64,000 nt of DNA, taken from Platerodrilus igneus (lineage: Eukaryota > Arthropoda > Insecta > Coleoptera > Lycidae). Location: assembly GCA_036346225.1 (NCBI GenBank), contig JARFIW010000115.1, positions 1,824,501 to 1,888,500 of the forward strand, written 5' to 3'. The notes under the pieces were generated by a model. The model was given only the letters and a program-made list of their open reading frames with translations, made no database searches and was not told the origin of the DNA. Position 1 is the first letter of the stretch. Each line of letters opens with the position of its first letter. This document shows positions 39,101-54,100 of this stretch, piece after piece. A program made the position numbers and the translations under genes.

Positions 39101-42100
39101 CGTTAGGTTATGTTATATTACATAGCGTTGAGTCACATTACGTTACGTTGTGTTACTCAACGTCTGCTTCAAGTTATTCCATTCCGCGTTGCGTCATGTT
39201 AAGTTACATTACACCACATAACGCCTTGTTGTGTTACGTTATGATACGTGATATGTTACTTCACATTGAGACAATTAATATTACGTATCGTTACGCTATT
39301 TGCGTCACTTTGAGTCACTTCAAGTTTAAGCATGCAGCAACACGTCCGATCCATTGCGTTACGCCCCCTAACGTCACTTCACGTTGAGGTACCTCATATT
39401 ACGTTTCGTTACGCCACGTTCGTCACGTTATGTCACTTCAGGTTATTCTATTCCGTACTACGTCACGGTACGCTGCGTTTACCAGGTCACGTTATGTACG
39501 TTAAATCACGTTGAGTTACCTTACGTTACGCCACCTTCGTCAGCTTGGGTCTATCAAGTCATTCCATTTCGCGTTTTATTACGTTTTGTTGCGTTACACT
39601 ATATAATGTTGCGTTATATTACATTAAATCACATTGAATTGCCTTACGTTAGGTCTCGTTAAGCTATTTCAGTCACGTTGAGTCACTTCAAGTGATTCCA
39701 AGCTGTTTTACGTCACGTTACACCACATAACGTCACGATATGCTACTATACGTTGAGTCACCTTTCGTTACGTCTCATTGCGGCACGTTCGTCACGTTAA
39801 GTCGCTTCAGGTTATTCCATTCCGTCTACGTCCCGGTATGTTACTTTAAATCACGTCGAGTCACCTTACGTTACGTACGTTGTGCCACCTTTGTCACCTT
39901 GGCTTTATCAAGTCATTCCTTTTGGCGTTTCGTCTCATTAAGTTACGTTACACCACATAACGTTGCGTTATATTACGTTAGATCACGTTGAGTGGCCTTA
40001 CGTTAGGTCTCGTTATGCTATTTCAGTCCCGTTGAGTCACTTCAAGTGATTTCAAGCTGTTTTACGTCACGTTATGCTACTGTACGTTGAGTCACCTTAT
40101 GATACGTCACGTTCGTCAAGTTAGGTCGCTTCAGGTTATTCTATTCCGTTTACATCCCGGTATGTTACTTTAAATCACGTCGAGTCACTTTACGTTACGT
40201 CACGTTACGCCACCTTCGTCACCCTAGGTCTATCAAGTTTTTCCATTCTGCGTTTCGTCACGTTACGTTACGTTACACCACATAACTTTGCGTTATATTA
40301 TGTTAGATCACGTTGAGTCCCTTTACCTTAGGTCTCGTTATGCCATTCCAGTCACGTCGAGTTCCTTCGAGTGATTTCAAGCTGTGTTACGTCAAGTTAC
40401 GCCACATAACGTCACGTTATGCTACTATACGTTGAGTCACCCTACGTAACGTCTCATTACTCCACGTTCGTCGGGTTAAGTTGCTTCAGGTTATTCCATT
40501 CCGTACTACGTCGTGGTATGTTATTTTAAATCACGTTGAGTCACCTTAAGTTACGTCAAGTTACGCCACCTTTGTCACCTTGGGTCAATTAAGCCATTTC
40601 ATTCCACGTTTCATCACGTTAAGTTGCGTTGCACCACATAACGTCGCGTTATATTACGTTAGATGATGTTGAGTCGCCTCACGTTCGGTTTCGTTATGCC
40701 ATTTCAGTCACATTGAGTCACTTCAAGTGATTTTAAGCTGTGTTACGTTACATTACACCATATAACGACACGTTATGCTACTATACGTTGAGTCACCTTA
40801 CGTTACGTCTCATTGCGCCACGTTAAGTCGCTTCAGGTTATTTCATTCCTTACAACGTCTCGGTATGTTACTCTAAATCACGTTAAGTCACCTTACGTTA
40901 CGTTACGTTACGTCACCTTGGTCACCTTGGGTCTATTAAGTCATTCAATTTCGCGTTTCGTCACGTTAAGTTGCGTTACACTACATAAAGTTGCGTTATA
41001 TTACGTTAGATCACGTTGAGTCGCTTTACGTTAGGTCTCGTTATACCGTTTCAGTCACGTTGAGTCACTTCAAGTGATTTCGAGCTGAGTTACGTCACGT
41101 TATACCATATAACGTCACGTTATGCTACTATACGTTGGGTCACCTTATGTTACGTCTCATTGCGCCACGTTCGTCTCGTTAAGTCGCTTCAGGTTATTCC
41201 ATTCAGTTTACGTACCGGTATGTTACTTTAAATCACGTTGACTCACCTTACGTTACGCCTTTTTCGTCACCTTGGGTCTATCGAGTCATCTCATTCCGCG
41301 TTTCGTCACGTTACGTTGCATTACACCAAATAACTTTGCGTTAATTTACGTTAGATTACGTTGAGTCGCCTTACGTTAAGTCTCGTTATGCTATTATAGT
41401 TACGTTGAGTCACTTGAAGTGATTTCAAACTATGTTACTTCAAGTTACACCACATAACGTCACGTTATGTTACTATACGTTGAGTCACTTTACGCTACGT
41501 CTCAATTGCGCCACGTTCGTCACGTTAAGTCGCTTCAGGTTATTCCATTCTGTACTACGTCCCGGTATGTTACTTTAAATCACATTGAGTCAGGTTGCGT
41601 TATGTCACGTTACGCCACCTTCGTCACCTTGGGTCTATCAAGTCACTCCATTTAGCATTTTATCATTTTAAGTTGCGTTACACCTCATAACGTTGCGTTA
41701 TATTACGTTAGATTACGTTGAGTCGCCATACGTCAAGTCTCGTTATGTCATTTCAGTCACTTTGAGTCACTTCAAGCGATTTTAAGCTGAGTTACGTCAC
41801 GTTACACTATAAAACGTCACGTTATGCTACTATACGTTGAGTCACTTTACGTTACGTCTCGTTGCGCCACGTTCGTCACGTTAAGTCGCTTCAGGTTATT
41901 CCATTCCGTTTACGTCCCGATATGCTGCTTTAAATCACGTTGAGTCACCTTACGTTACGTCAGGTTACGCCACCTTCGTCACCTTGGGTCTATCAAGTCA
42001 TTCCATTCCACGTTCCCTCACGTTAAGTTGCGTTACACCACATAACGTTGCGATATATTACAATAGATAACATTGAGTTGCCTTACGTTAGGTCTCGTTA

Positions 42101-45100
42101 TGCCATTTTAGTCACGTTGAGTCACTTCAACTGTTTTCAAGCTGTCTTACGTCACGTTACACCATATAACGTCACGTTATGCTATTGTACGTTGAGTCAT
42201 CTTACGTTACGTCTCATTGCGCCACGTTCGTCACGTTAAGTCGCTTCAGGTTATTCCATTCCGTACTACGTCCCGGTATGTTACTTTTAAATCACGTTGA
42301 GTCACCTTAAGTTTACGTCAAGTTACGCCACCTTCGTCACCTTGGGTCAATGTCAAGTCATTTCATTCCACGTTTCATCACGTTAAGTTGAGTTACACCA
42401 CATAACGTCGCGGTAATATTACGTTAGATCACGTTGAGTCGCCTCACATTAGGTCTTCGTTATGCCATTTCAGTCACATTGAGTCACTTCAAAGTGATTT
42501 CAAGCTGTGTTACGTCACATTACACCACATAACGACACGTTATGCTACTATACGTTGAGTCACCTTACGTTACGTCTCATTGCGCCACGTTCGTCACGTT
42601 AAGTCGCTTCAGGTTATTCCATTCCGTTACAACGTTCTCGGTATGTTACTCTTAAATCACGTTAGAGTCACCTTACGTTACGCCTTACGTCACCTTCGGT
42701 CACCTTGGGTCTATTAAGTCATTCAATTTCGCATTTCGTCACGTTAAGTTGCGTTACACCACATAAAGTTGCGTTAATATTACGTTAGATCACGTTGAGT
42801 CGCCTTTACGTTAGGTCTCGCTTATACCATTTCAGTCACGTTGAGTCACTTCAAACGATTTTAAGCTGAGCTTACGTCACGTGATAGCACATATAACGTC
42901 ACGTTATGCTACGTATACGTCTCGTAACGCTACGACCATCACGTTGACGTCACTATCTGCTGCGCTACGTTCGACCTACGCTTAGAGACGGATAACAGAT
43001 AACATTAAAATGACAAAAACGACCTTCAGATTCTTACGTACGCAAGTATGTTACTTATACACGTTGGCGGCAGCCTGTTTCGACTACGACTCTTCAACGG
43101 ATAATTATCCAGCCCAAATTTTGCTACGTATGAGGGCACCTTGCGGTCTATCGGAGTCAATCTCATTTCCGCGTTTCGTCACAGTTACGTTGCATTACAC
43201 CAAACTAACTTTAAAGCGTGGGTGAATTTACGTTAGATTACGTTGAGTCGCCTTACGTTAAGTCTCGTTATGCTATTATAGTTACGTTGAGTCACTTGAA
43301 GTGATTTCAAACTATGTTACTTCAAGTTACACCACATAACGTCACGTTATGTTACTATACGTTGAGTCACTTTACGCTACGTCTCAATTGCGCCACGTTC
43401 GTCACGTTAAGTCGCTTCAGGTTATTCCATTCTGTACTACGTCCCGGTATGTTACTTTAAATCACATTGAGTCAGGTTGCGTTATGTCACGTTACGCCAC
43501 CTTCGTCACCTTGGGTCTATCAAGTCACTCCATTTAGCATTTTATCATTTTAAGTTGCGTTACACCTCATAACGTTGCGTTATATTACGTTAGATTACGT
43601 TGAGTCGCCATACGTCAAGTCTCGTTATGTCATTTCAGTCACTTTGAGTCACTTCAAGCGATTTTAAGCTGAGTTACGTCACGTTACACTATAAAACGTC
43701 ACGTTATGCTACTATACGTTGAGTCACTTTACGTTACGTCTCGTTGCGCCACGTTCGTCACGTTAAGTCGCTTCAGGTTATTCCATTCCGTTTACGTCCC
43801 GATATGCTGCTTTAAATCACGTTGAGTCACCTTACGTTACGTCAGGTTACGCCACCTTCGTCACCTTGGGTCTATCAAGTCATTCCATTCCACGTTCCCT
43901 CACGTTAAGTTGCGTTACACCACATAACGTTGCGATATATTACAATAGATAACATTGAGTTGCCTTACGTTAGGTCTCGTTATGCCATTTTAGTCACGTT
44001 GAGTCACTTCAACTGTTTTCAAGCTGTCTTACGTCACGTTACACCATATAACGTCACGTTATGCTATTGTACGTTGAGTCATCTTACGTTACGTCTCATT
44101 GCGCCACGTTCGTCACGTTAAGTCGCTTCAGGTTATTCCATTCTGTACTGCGTCCCGGTATGTTACTTTAAATCACGTTGAGTTACCTTACGTTTGCTCA
44201 TGTTACGCCACCTTCGTTACCTTGGGTCTGTCAAGTCATTTCCTTCCGCGTTTCGTCACGTTAAGTTGAGTTACACCACATAACGTTGCGGTAATTTACG
44301 TTAGATCACGTTGAGTCGCCTTACATTAGGTCTCGTTATGCTATTTCAGTCACATTGAGTCACTCAAAGTGATTTCAAGCTGTGTTACGTCACGTTACAC
44401 CACATAGCGTCACGTTATGCTACTATACGTTGAGTCACCTTACGTTACGTCTCATTGCGCCACGTTCGTCACGTTAAGTCGGTTTAGGTTATTCCATTCC
44501 GTTTACGTTCCGGTATGTTACTTTAAATCACGTAGAGTCACCTTACGTTACGCCTTTTTCGTCACCTTGGGTCTATCGAGTCATTCCATTTCGCATTTCG
44601 TCACGTTAAGTTGCGTTACACCACATAACGTTGCGTTAATTTACGTTAGCTCACGTTGAGTCGCCTTACGTTAGGTCTCGCTATGCCATTTCAGTCACGT
44701 TTAGTCACTTCAAACGATTTTAAGCTGTGCTACCTCACGTGATAGCACATTACGTCACATTACTTTACGTTACGTCTCGTAACGCTACGACCATCACGTT
44801 GAGTCACTTCTGCTGCGCTACGTGACCTACGCTAGGAGACGGATAACAGATAACATTAAAATGACAAAAAACGACCTTAGATTCTCATACGCAAGTGGTT
44901 TTATACACGTTGGCGGCAGCCTGTTTCGGCTACGCCTCTTCAAGGATAATTATCCTTAGCCCAAATTTTGCTACGTATGAGGGCACGCGAGCGTAGCGGC
45001 TCTGTCGGAGCAGCTAGCAACTCTAATTTTGTACGCGTTTAGGACCACAGAGGAAGGTGTGGAGTCCAATCTAACAGCTAAACCTGTAAAACTTTAAAAG

Positions 45101-48100
45101 GTGGGAGAGGCTGGACCACTTCTTTGCGTAGCATAAACGCGTTACTCCGTAGATAGTGTCGTACGCCTTCTCCTCGCAATCTTAAACCCCTTACAGCGAT
45201 TTTAATAACAAGAAATCTTAGACCCTCGACTTTGTATGCTTAAGCTACGCTAGAACGCTTGTACAAACCTTTTTTTGTTTACTACGCGCAATTGAATAGA
45301 CAACGCATGCGCGTAACACGCCAACCATCAAATTGAGCCGTAAAACAATTAAATTAAATCTTCTGATAAAAAGATCACGTAATAAATTGAACAGAAGTTA
45401 CGATTTGATCGCCCTCCCTGTATATCAGCCATCAGCCAGCAAGTCAACCCCCCAATAATATTAACCACGGCACGCGACGCCTCGAAAACATATTGCATCT
45501 AAGGGAAGCAGAGCAATATGCTCACGGAGAACGGTATTTACCCTAATCCCCGTCACACATACGAGGGCTAGGGGAGCGAGAGCGTTCAGAAATTCCTTAC
45601 AATTCAAATTGAAATATATTGTTTTGTTTCGTACGGTGAATGAATGAAACGGACGCGCTTATTAAATTTTGGATGTGTCTATATGAGCGTCTCGAGGGAC
45701 GATTGGTAGGTTTTGTTAAAGTTGCGGGAGAAATTGGAAGGTTATTTTTTAATTGAGGAGAAATTGGCGAATCTGCATCAAATCTTTGTGTTAATTACAT
45801 CACAAACTACCCCAATTTAGACTATCCTCTAAAGATTTTTCAGGATTTTCTTTGCATTTAGGATGTTTCAAGGATCTGAAAACTGAAAAAATACTGAAAA
45901 TACATAAAAATGGTGAAAAATCGAACATGACAAATTCTAGGCAATCTTAAAAATCAGGTCCTGAAAAACTATACAAATCCTGAAAATATTAAAATTAAAG
46001 CAATTTTGATACATCCTGGTAATCCTGAAAACCCTAAAACCGCGCAAATTGAAAAATATCTACAAAATCCTGAAAATCTTGAAAATCTTAAACATCCAAA
46101 ACATCTTGAAAATCCTGCAAAATTCCAAGAAGAAGTTTAAAAACCTTAAAAATCGCAAAATTTGTGCAATCCTGAAAACACAAAAAATACTGAAAAATTA
46201 AATGATCCTAAAAAATGTAGCATTAAACCTGTATTACTTTGAGCCACCGAGACACGCTGCTGGTCGCTCTGATTTCAGATAGTGTAGGTAGCTGAAAGAT
46301 CTTGAAAATTCTGAAATTTGTGCAATTCTGATAAACCTTGAAGCAACGAAAATCCTGAAAAATCTTGAAGATCTGTCCTGAAATATCCTAAAAGAAATTT
46401 AAATCCTAAATATCTGAAATTCATGCAATCTTAATACGCTTTAAGCTATCTTGTAAATTATCTCCTGAAATAACCTAAAAAATCCCGAATATTCTGAAAA
46501 ACCCTAAAAATTCCGAAATTGTTGCAAACTTGTTAAATCCTGAAAATCATAAAAATCGTGCAATCTTGATTAATCCTGAAACATTTTCAGTCCTAAATAT
46601 TTTGAAAATTTTTAACACTCTGATAATCATGAAATCCTGAAATATCTTCAAAATCCTGAAAGATCCCTGAAAGCCTGAAAATGCAAGAAATCACACAATA
46701 CTGAAAACCCAATAAATCTTGAAAATTTATGTCCTGAAATATCCTAAAGAAATTAAAATCCTGAATATCTGAAATTCATGCAATCTTTATACGCGTTAAG
46801 CTATGTTCCTAAAATAACCTAAAAAATCTTGAAAATTCTGAAAACCTTAAAAATTCCCAAATTCCTGCAATCTTGTTAAACCACGAAAATCCTAAAAATC
46901 ATGTACTGTTGATTATTCCTGAAATATCTTCAGCACTAAAGACTTGAAAATTCTGAACATTCTGGTAATACGAAATTCTGAAATATCTTCAAAGTTCTGA
47001 AAAATCCCCAGACGCCTGAAAACGTAAAAAATCACACAGTACTGAAAAACCAATAAATCTTGAAAATTTATCCTGAAATATCCTAAAGAAATTAAAATCC
47101 TGAATATCTGAAATTCGTGCAATCTTCGTACGCTTCAAGCTATGTCCTGAAATATCCTAAAAAAACATGAATTTTCTGAAAAACCTTAAAAATTCCAATC
47201 TTGTTAAACCAAAGAAATCCTAAAAATCATGTAATGTTGATTATTCCTGAAATATCTTTAGTCCTAAAAATCTTGAAAATCCTTAACATTCCGGTAATAC
47301 GGAATTCTGAAATATCTTCAAAGTCCTGAAAAATCTCCAGAAGCCTGAAAACGCATAAATCACAGTACTGAAAACCCAAGAAACCATGAAAATGTATGTC
47401 CTGAAATATCCTAAAAGAAATTAAAATCCTGAATATCTGAAATTCATGCAATCTAAGTACACTCTAAGCTATGTCCTGTAATATCCTAAAAAATCTGGAA
47501 TATTCTGAAAACCTTAAAAGTCCAATCTAGTTAAACCACAAAAATCCTAAAAATCATGTAAAGTTGATTATTCCTGAAATATCTTCAGCCCTAAAAAAAT
47601 CTTGAAAATCCCTAACATTCCGGTAATACGGAATTCTGAAGCGTCTTCAACATCCAGAAAAATCCCCATAAGCCTGAAAACGCAAAAAATCACACAGTAC
47701 TGAAAACCCAAGAAGTCTTGAAAATTTATGTTCTGAAATATTCTAAGAGAAATTAAAATCCTGAATACCTGAAATTCATGCAATCTTAATACGCTTTAAG
47801 CTAAGTTCCTGAAATAATCTAAAAAATCTTGAATTTTCTGAGAAGTCTTAAAAATTCACGCAATCTTGTTAAACCACAAAATCCTAAAAATCATGTAATG
47901 TTGATTATTCCTGATATATCTTCAGCCCTAAAAATCTTGAAAATCCTTAACATTCCGCTAATACGGAATTCTGAAGTATCTTCAAAATCCTGAAAAATCC
48001 TCAGAAGCCTGAAAACGCAAGAAATCACACAATACTGAAAACCGAAGGCATCTTGAAAATTTGTCCTGAAATATCTTAAAAGAAATTAAAATCTTGAATA

Positions 48101-51100
48101 TCTGAAATTCATGCAATCTTCGTACGCTTTAGGCTATGTCCTGAAATATCCTAACAAATTTTGAATTTTCTGAAAACTTTAAAAATTCCAAAATCCCTGC
48201 AAAACTTGTTAAACCACGAAAATTCTAAAAATCATGTAATGTTGATTATTTCTGAAATATCTTCAGCCCTAAAAGTCTTGAAAATTCTGAGCATTCTGGT
48301 AATACGAAATTCTGAAATACCTTCAAAGTCCTGAAAAATCCCCAGAAGGCTGAAAACGTAAGAAATCACACAGTACTGAAAACCAAGAAATTTTGAAAAT
48401 TTGTCCTGAAATATCCTAAAGAAATTAAAATCTTGAATATCTGACATGCATGCAATCTCAGTACGCTTTAAGCTACGTCCTGAAATATCCTAAAAAATCT
48501 TGAATTTTCTTAAAACCCAAAAAATTCCAAAATCCCTGCAATTTTGTTAAACCACGAAAATCTTAAAAATCATGTAATGTTGATTATTCCTGAAATATCT
48601 ACAGCTCTATAAGTCTTGAAAATTTTGAACATTTTGGTAATACAAAATTCTGAAATATCTTCAAAGTCCTGAAAAATCTCCAGAAGCCTGAAAACGTAAG
48701 AAATCACACAGTACTAAAAAACCAAGAAATCTTGAAAATTTGTCCTGAAATATCCTAAAGAAATTAAAATCCTGAATATTTAAAATTCATGCAATCTCGG
48801 TACGCTTTAAGCGCTGTCCTGAAATAACCTAAAAATCTTGAATTTTTCGAAAAACCTTAAAAATTCATGCAATCTTGTTAAACCACAAAATCCTAAAAAT
48901 CAGTTAATGTTGCTTATTCCTGAAATATCTTCAGACCTAAAAATCTTGAAAATCCTTAACATTCCAGTAATACGGAATTCTGAAACATCTTCAAAATCCT
49001 GAAAAATCCCCAGAAGCCTGAAAACGCAAGAAATCACACAGAACTGAAAACATAAGAAATCTTGAAAATTTATGTCCTGAAATATCCTAAAAGAAATTAA
49101 AATCTTGAATACCTAAAATTCATGCAATCTTTAATACGCTTTAAGTTTTGTCCTGAAATAACCTAAAGAATATTGAACCTTTTGAAAAACCTTAAAAATT
49201 CCAAAATTCCACGCAAACTTGTTAATCCACAAAATCCTAAAATATTTTCAGTCCTAAAAATCTTGAAAATCCTTAACATTCCGGTAATACGAAATTCTGA
49301 AATATCTTCAAAATTCTGAAAAATTCTCAGAACCCTGAAAACGTAAGAAATCACACAATACTGAAAACCGAAATCATCTTGAAAATTTGTTCTAAATATC
49401 CTAAAAGAAATCAAAATACTGAATATCTAAAATTCATGCAATCTTCGTACGCTTCAAGCTATGTCCTGAATATCCTAAAAATCTTGAAAATTCTGAAAAC
49501 CTTAAAAATTCCCAAATCCTGTAATCTTGTTAAACCAAGAAATCCTAAAAATCATGTAATGTTGATTATTCCTGAAATATCTTCAGCCTTAAAAGTCTTG
49601 AAAATTCTGAACATTCTGGTAATACGAAATTCTGAAATATCTTCAAAATCCTGAAAAATCCCCAAAAGCCTGAAAACGCAAGAATTCACAGTACTGAAAA
49701 CCCAAGAAATCTTGAAAATTTGTCCTGAAATATCCTAAAGAAATTAAAATCCTGAATATCTGAAATTCATGCAATCTCAGTACGCTTTAAGCGCTATCCT
49801 GAAATAACCTAAAAAATCTTGAATTTTCCGAAAAACCTTAAAAATTCACGCAAACTTGTTAAACCACAAAATTCTAAAAATCATGTAGAGTTGCTTATTC
49901 CTAAAATATTTTCAGCCTTAAAAATATTAAAATCCTTAACATTCCGATAATACGGAATTCTGAAGTATCTTCAAAATCCTGAAAAATCCACAAAAGCCTG
50001 AAAACGCAAGAAATCACACAATACTGAAAACCGAAAGGCATCTTGAAAATTTATGTCCTGAAATATCCTAAAAGAAATTAAAATTTTGTATATCTGAAAT
50101 TCATGCAATCCTCGTACTCTTCAAGCTATGTCCTGAAATATCCTAAAAATCTTAAAAATTCTGAAAACCTTAAAAATTCCCAAATCCTGTAATCTTGTTA
50201 AACCACGAAACTCCTAAAAATTATGTACTGTTGATTATTCCTGAAATATCTTCAGCCCTAAAAGTCTTGAAAATTCTGAACATTCTGGTAATACGAAATT
50301 CTGAAATATCTTCAAAGTCCTGAAAAATCCCCAAAAGCCTGAAAACGCAAGAAATCACAGTACTGAAGACCCAAGAAATCTTGACAATTTGTCCTGAAAT
50401 ATCCTAAAGAAATTAATATCCTGAATATCTGAAATTCATGCAATCTCAGTACTCTTTAAACGCTATCCTGAAATAACCTAAAAAATCTTGAATTTTCCGA
50501 AAAACCTTAAAAATTCACGCAAACTTGTTAAACCACAAAATTCTAAAAATCATGTAGAGTTGCTTATTCCTAAAATATTTTCAGCCTTAAAAATATTAAA
50601 ATCCTTAACATTCCGATAATACGGAATTCTGAAGTATCTTCAAAATCCTGAAAAATCCACAGAAGCCTGAAAACGCAAGAAATCACACAATACTGAAAAC
50701 CGAAAGGCATCTTGAAAATTTATGTCCTGAAATATCCTAAAAGAAATTAAAATTTTGTATATCTGAAATTCATGCAATCCTCGTACTCTTCAAGCTATGT
50801 CCTGAATTATCCTAAAAAATCTTGAAAATTCTGAAAACCTTAAAAATTCCCAAATTCCTGCAATCTTGTTAAACCACGAAAATCCTAAAAATATTGTGAT
50901 GTTGATTATTCCTGAAATATCTTCAGCCTTAAAAGTCTTGAAAATTCGGAACATTCTGGTAATACGAAATTTTGAAGTATTTTCAAAATCCTGAAAAATC
51001 CTCAAAAGCCTGAAAACGCAAGAAATCACAGTACTGAAGACCCAAGAAATCTTGGAAATTTGTCCTGAAATATCCTAAAGAAATTAAAATCTTGAATATC

Positions 51101-54100
51101 TGAAATTCATGCAATCTCGGTACGGTTTATACGCTGTCCTGAAATAACCTAAAAAATCTTGAATTTTCCGAAAAACCTTAAAAACTCTCGCAATCTTGTT
51201 AAACCACAAAATCCTAAAAATCATGTAATGTTGCTTATTCCTGAAATATCTTCAGCCCTAAAAATATTAAAATCCTTAACATTTCGATAATACGGAATTC
51301 TGAAATATTTTCAAAATCCTGAAAAATCCAAAGAAGCCTGAAAACGCAAGAAATCACACAATACTGAAATCCGAAGGCATCTTGAAAATTTGTCCTGAAA
51401 TATCTTAAAAGAAATTAAAATCTTGAATATCTGAAATTCATGCAATCTCAGTACGCTTTAAGCTATGTTCTGAAATATCCTAAAAAATCTTGAATTTTCT
51501 GAAAAACCTTAAAAATTCCAAAATTCACGCAATCTTGTTAAACCACGAAAATCCTAAAAATCATGTAATGTTGATCATGTCCTGAAATAACCTAAAAAAT
51601 CTTGAATATTCTGAAAAACCTGAAAAGTGCTAAAATTCATGCAATCTTGTTAGACCACGAAAATTCTACAAATCATGTAATGTTGATTATTCCTAAATTA
51701 TCTTCAGTCCTAAAAATCTTAAAATCCTTAACATTCCGGTAATACGGAATTCTGAAATATCTTTAAAATCCTGAAAAATCCCCAAAAGCCCGACAACGCA
51801 AGAAATCACAGTACTGAAAACCCAAGAAATCGGGGAAAATCGTTTCTCAGCAACGTGGTTTACAAAAAAAAGCATCTTACAATTGTGGATTTGGAAAAAA
51901 TGCTTCTTTGAAACTTCTTTTCTTAGAAACGTAGATACAGAAAATTGTTTTTCGCTAGCCAGAAACGTGAATTCAAAAAAAATATTTGCTAGAAACATGG
52001 ATTAGAAGAAAACTGATTCTTAGAAACGTGGATTTGAGTATAATTGTTTATTAGAAACGTGGATTAGAAAAAGTTGTTTTTTAGAAAAAGGTATAAATAA
52101 AAATTGCTTTTTACAAACTTCGATTAGAAAAAAATTGCTCCCTAGACACTCGGTTTCAGGAAAATCGTTTCTCAGAAACGTAGATTACGAAAAAGAAGCT
52201 TTTTAGAATCGTGGATTTGGGAAAAACGCTTCTTAGAAACTTTCTTTCTTAGAAACGTCGACAAACGGAATTGCTTCTCGCTTGCCAGAAACGTTAATTC
52301 AAAAAAATATTTGATAGAAACATGGATGAGAAGAAAATTGTTTCTTATAAACGTGGATTCGAGTATAATTGTTTATTAGAAACGTAAATTAGAAACAGTT
52401 GATTCTTAGAAAAATGCATAAATGAAAATTGCTTCTACAAACTTCGATTAGAAAAACATTGCTTCTTAGGAACGCGGTTTAGGAAAAATCGTTTGCCAAA
52501 AACGTGGATTAGGAACAAGATGCTTCTTAGACATATTGATTTGGGAAAAATGCTTCTTAGAAACTTCTTTTCTTAGAAACGTGACAAGCGAATTGCTTCC
52601 CGCTTGCTAGAAACGTGGAATCGGAAAAATATTTGTTAGAAATATGAATTAGAAGAAAGTTGCTTCTTAAAAACGTAGATTCGAGTAAAATCATTTGTTC
52701 GAAACGTGGATTAAAAAAAGTTGTTTCTTAGAAAAATGGATAAATGAAAATTGCCTCTTACAAACCTAGTTTAGCAAAAAATGCTTCTTAGAAACGCAGT
52801 TTCAGGAAAATTGTTTCATAGAAAGGTGGATTAGGAAAAAGATGCTTTTTAGAAACGTGGATTTCGAAAAAAGTGCTTTTCAGAAACATCCTTTCTTAGA
52901 AACGTGGACAAAGGAAATTGCTTTTCGCTTGCAAGAGACGTGGATTCGTAAAAATGTTTGTTAGAAATATGGATTAGAAGAGTGTTGCTTTTAAAAACGT
53001 GGATTTGAGTAAAATTACTATTAGGAACGTGGATTAAGAAAGGTTGTTTTATATGAAAAATGGATAAATGAAAATTGCATCGTACAAACCACGATTAGAA
53101 AAAAACTGCTACCTAAAAACGCGGTTTTAGGAAAATCGTTTTTCAGAAACGTGGATTACGGAAAAGAAGCTTCTTAGTATCGTGGATTTGGGAAAAATGC
53201 TTCTTTGAAACTTCCTTTCTTATAAATGTGGACAAAGGGAGTTGCTTCTCGCTTGCTCGAAATGCGGATTCAAAAAAACATTTGTTAGAAATATGAATTA
53301 GAAAAAAGTTGCTTCCTAGAAGCGTGGATACGAGTAAAATTGTTTATTAGAAACGTGGTTTAGAAAAGGTTGTTTCTTAGAAAAATGAATAAGTGAAAAT
53401 TGTATCTTACAAACCTCGATTATAAAAAATGCTTCTTAGAATCGCGGTTTCAGGAAAATCGTTTCCTAGAAACGTGGATTAGAAAAAAAAGCTACTTAGA
53501 ATCGTGGATTTGGGAAAAATGCTTTCCTTTCTTAGAAACGTCGTTGAAAAGAATTGCTTCTCGCTTGCTAGAAACGTGAATTCAGAAAGATATTTGTGAG
53601 AAATATGAATTAGAAAGAAGGTTTTTTAGATACGTGGATTTGAATAAAATTGTTTATTGGAAACGTGGATTAAAAAAGGCGATTCTTAGAAAAAAGCATA
53701 AATGAAAGTTGCTTCTTAAAAACTTCGATTAAAAAAAATTGCTTTCTAGAAACGCGGTTTCAGGAAAATTGTTTCTCAGAAACGTGAATTACGAAACAGA
53801 AGCTTCTTAGAATCGCAGATTTGGGAAAAATGCTTTTTAAAAACTTTCTTTCTTAGAAACGCGGATAAAGCAAATTGCTTCCGACTTGCTAGAAACGTAG
53901 AATCGGAGAAATATTTGTTAGAAATATGAATTAGAAGTAAGTAGCTTTTGAGAAACGTGGACTAAGTAAAATCGTTTGTTAGAAACGTGGATTATTTCTT
54001 AGAAAAATGGATAAATAAAAATTGCTTCTTACAAACTTCGATTAAAAAAACTGCTTCTTAGAAACGTGTTTTCGGGAAAATCGTTTCATAAAAACGTGGA

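Larger units (their letters stand above)
39301..44990. repeat. TCACGTTACG-type array with ~350-bp higher-order units
   Basis: Marker CACCTTGGGTCTATCAAGTC recurs at about 320-360-base spacing. Unit parts include CGTTAAGTCGCTTCAGGTTA and ACCACATAACGTCACGTTAT. It contains a 1882-bp-offset duplication and a stretch with many single-base insertions, both described separately. Confidence 0.9.

Noticed and set aside
46913..51998. Minus-strand frames with FRIFQDF-type repeats
   Set aside because: By-products of the A-rich CCTGAAAATC array; the same peptide recurs at the unit spacing.
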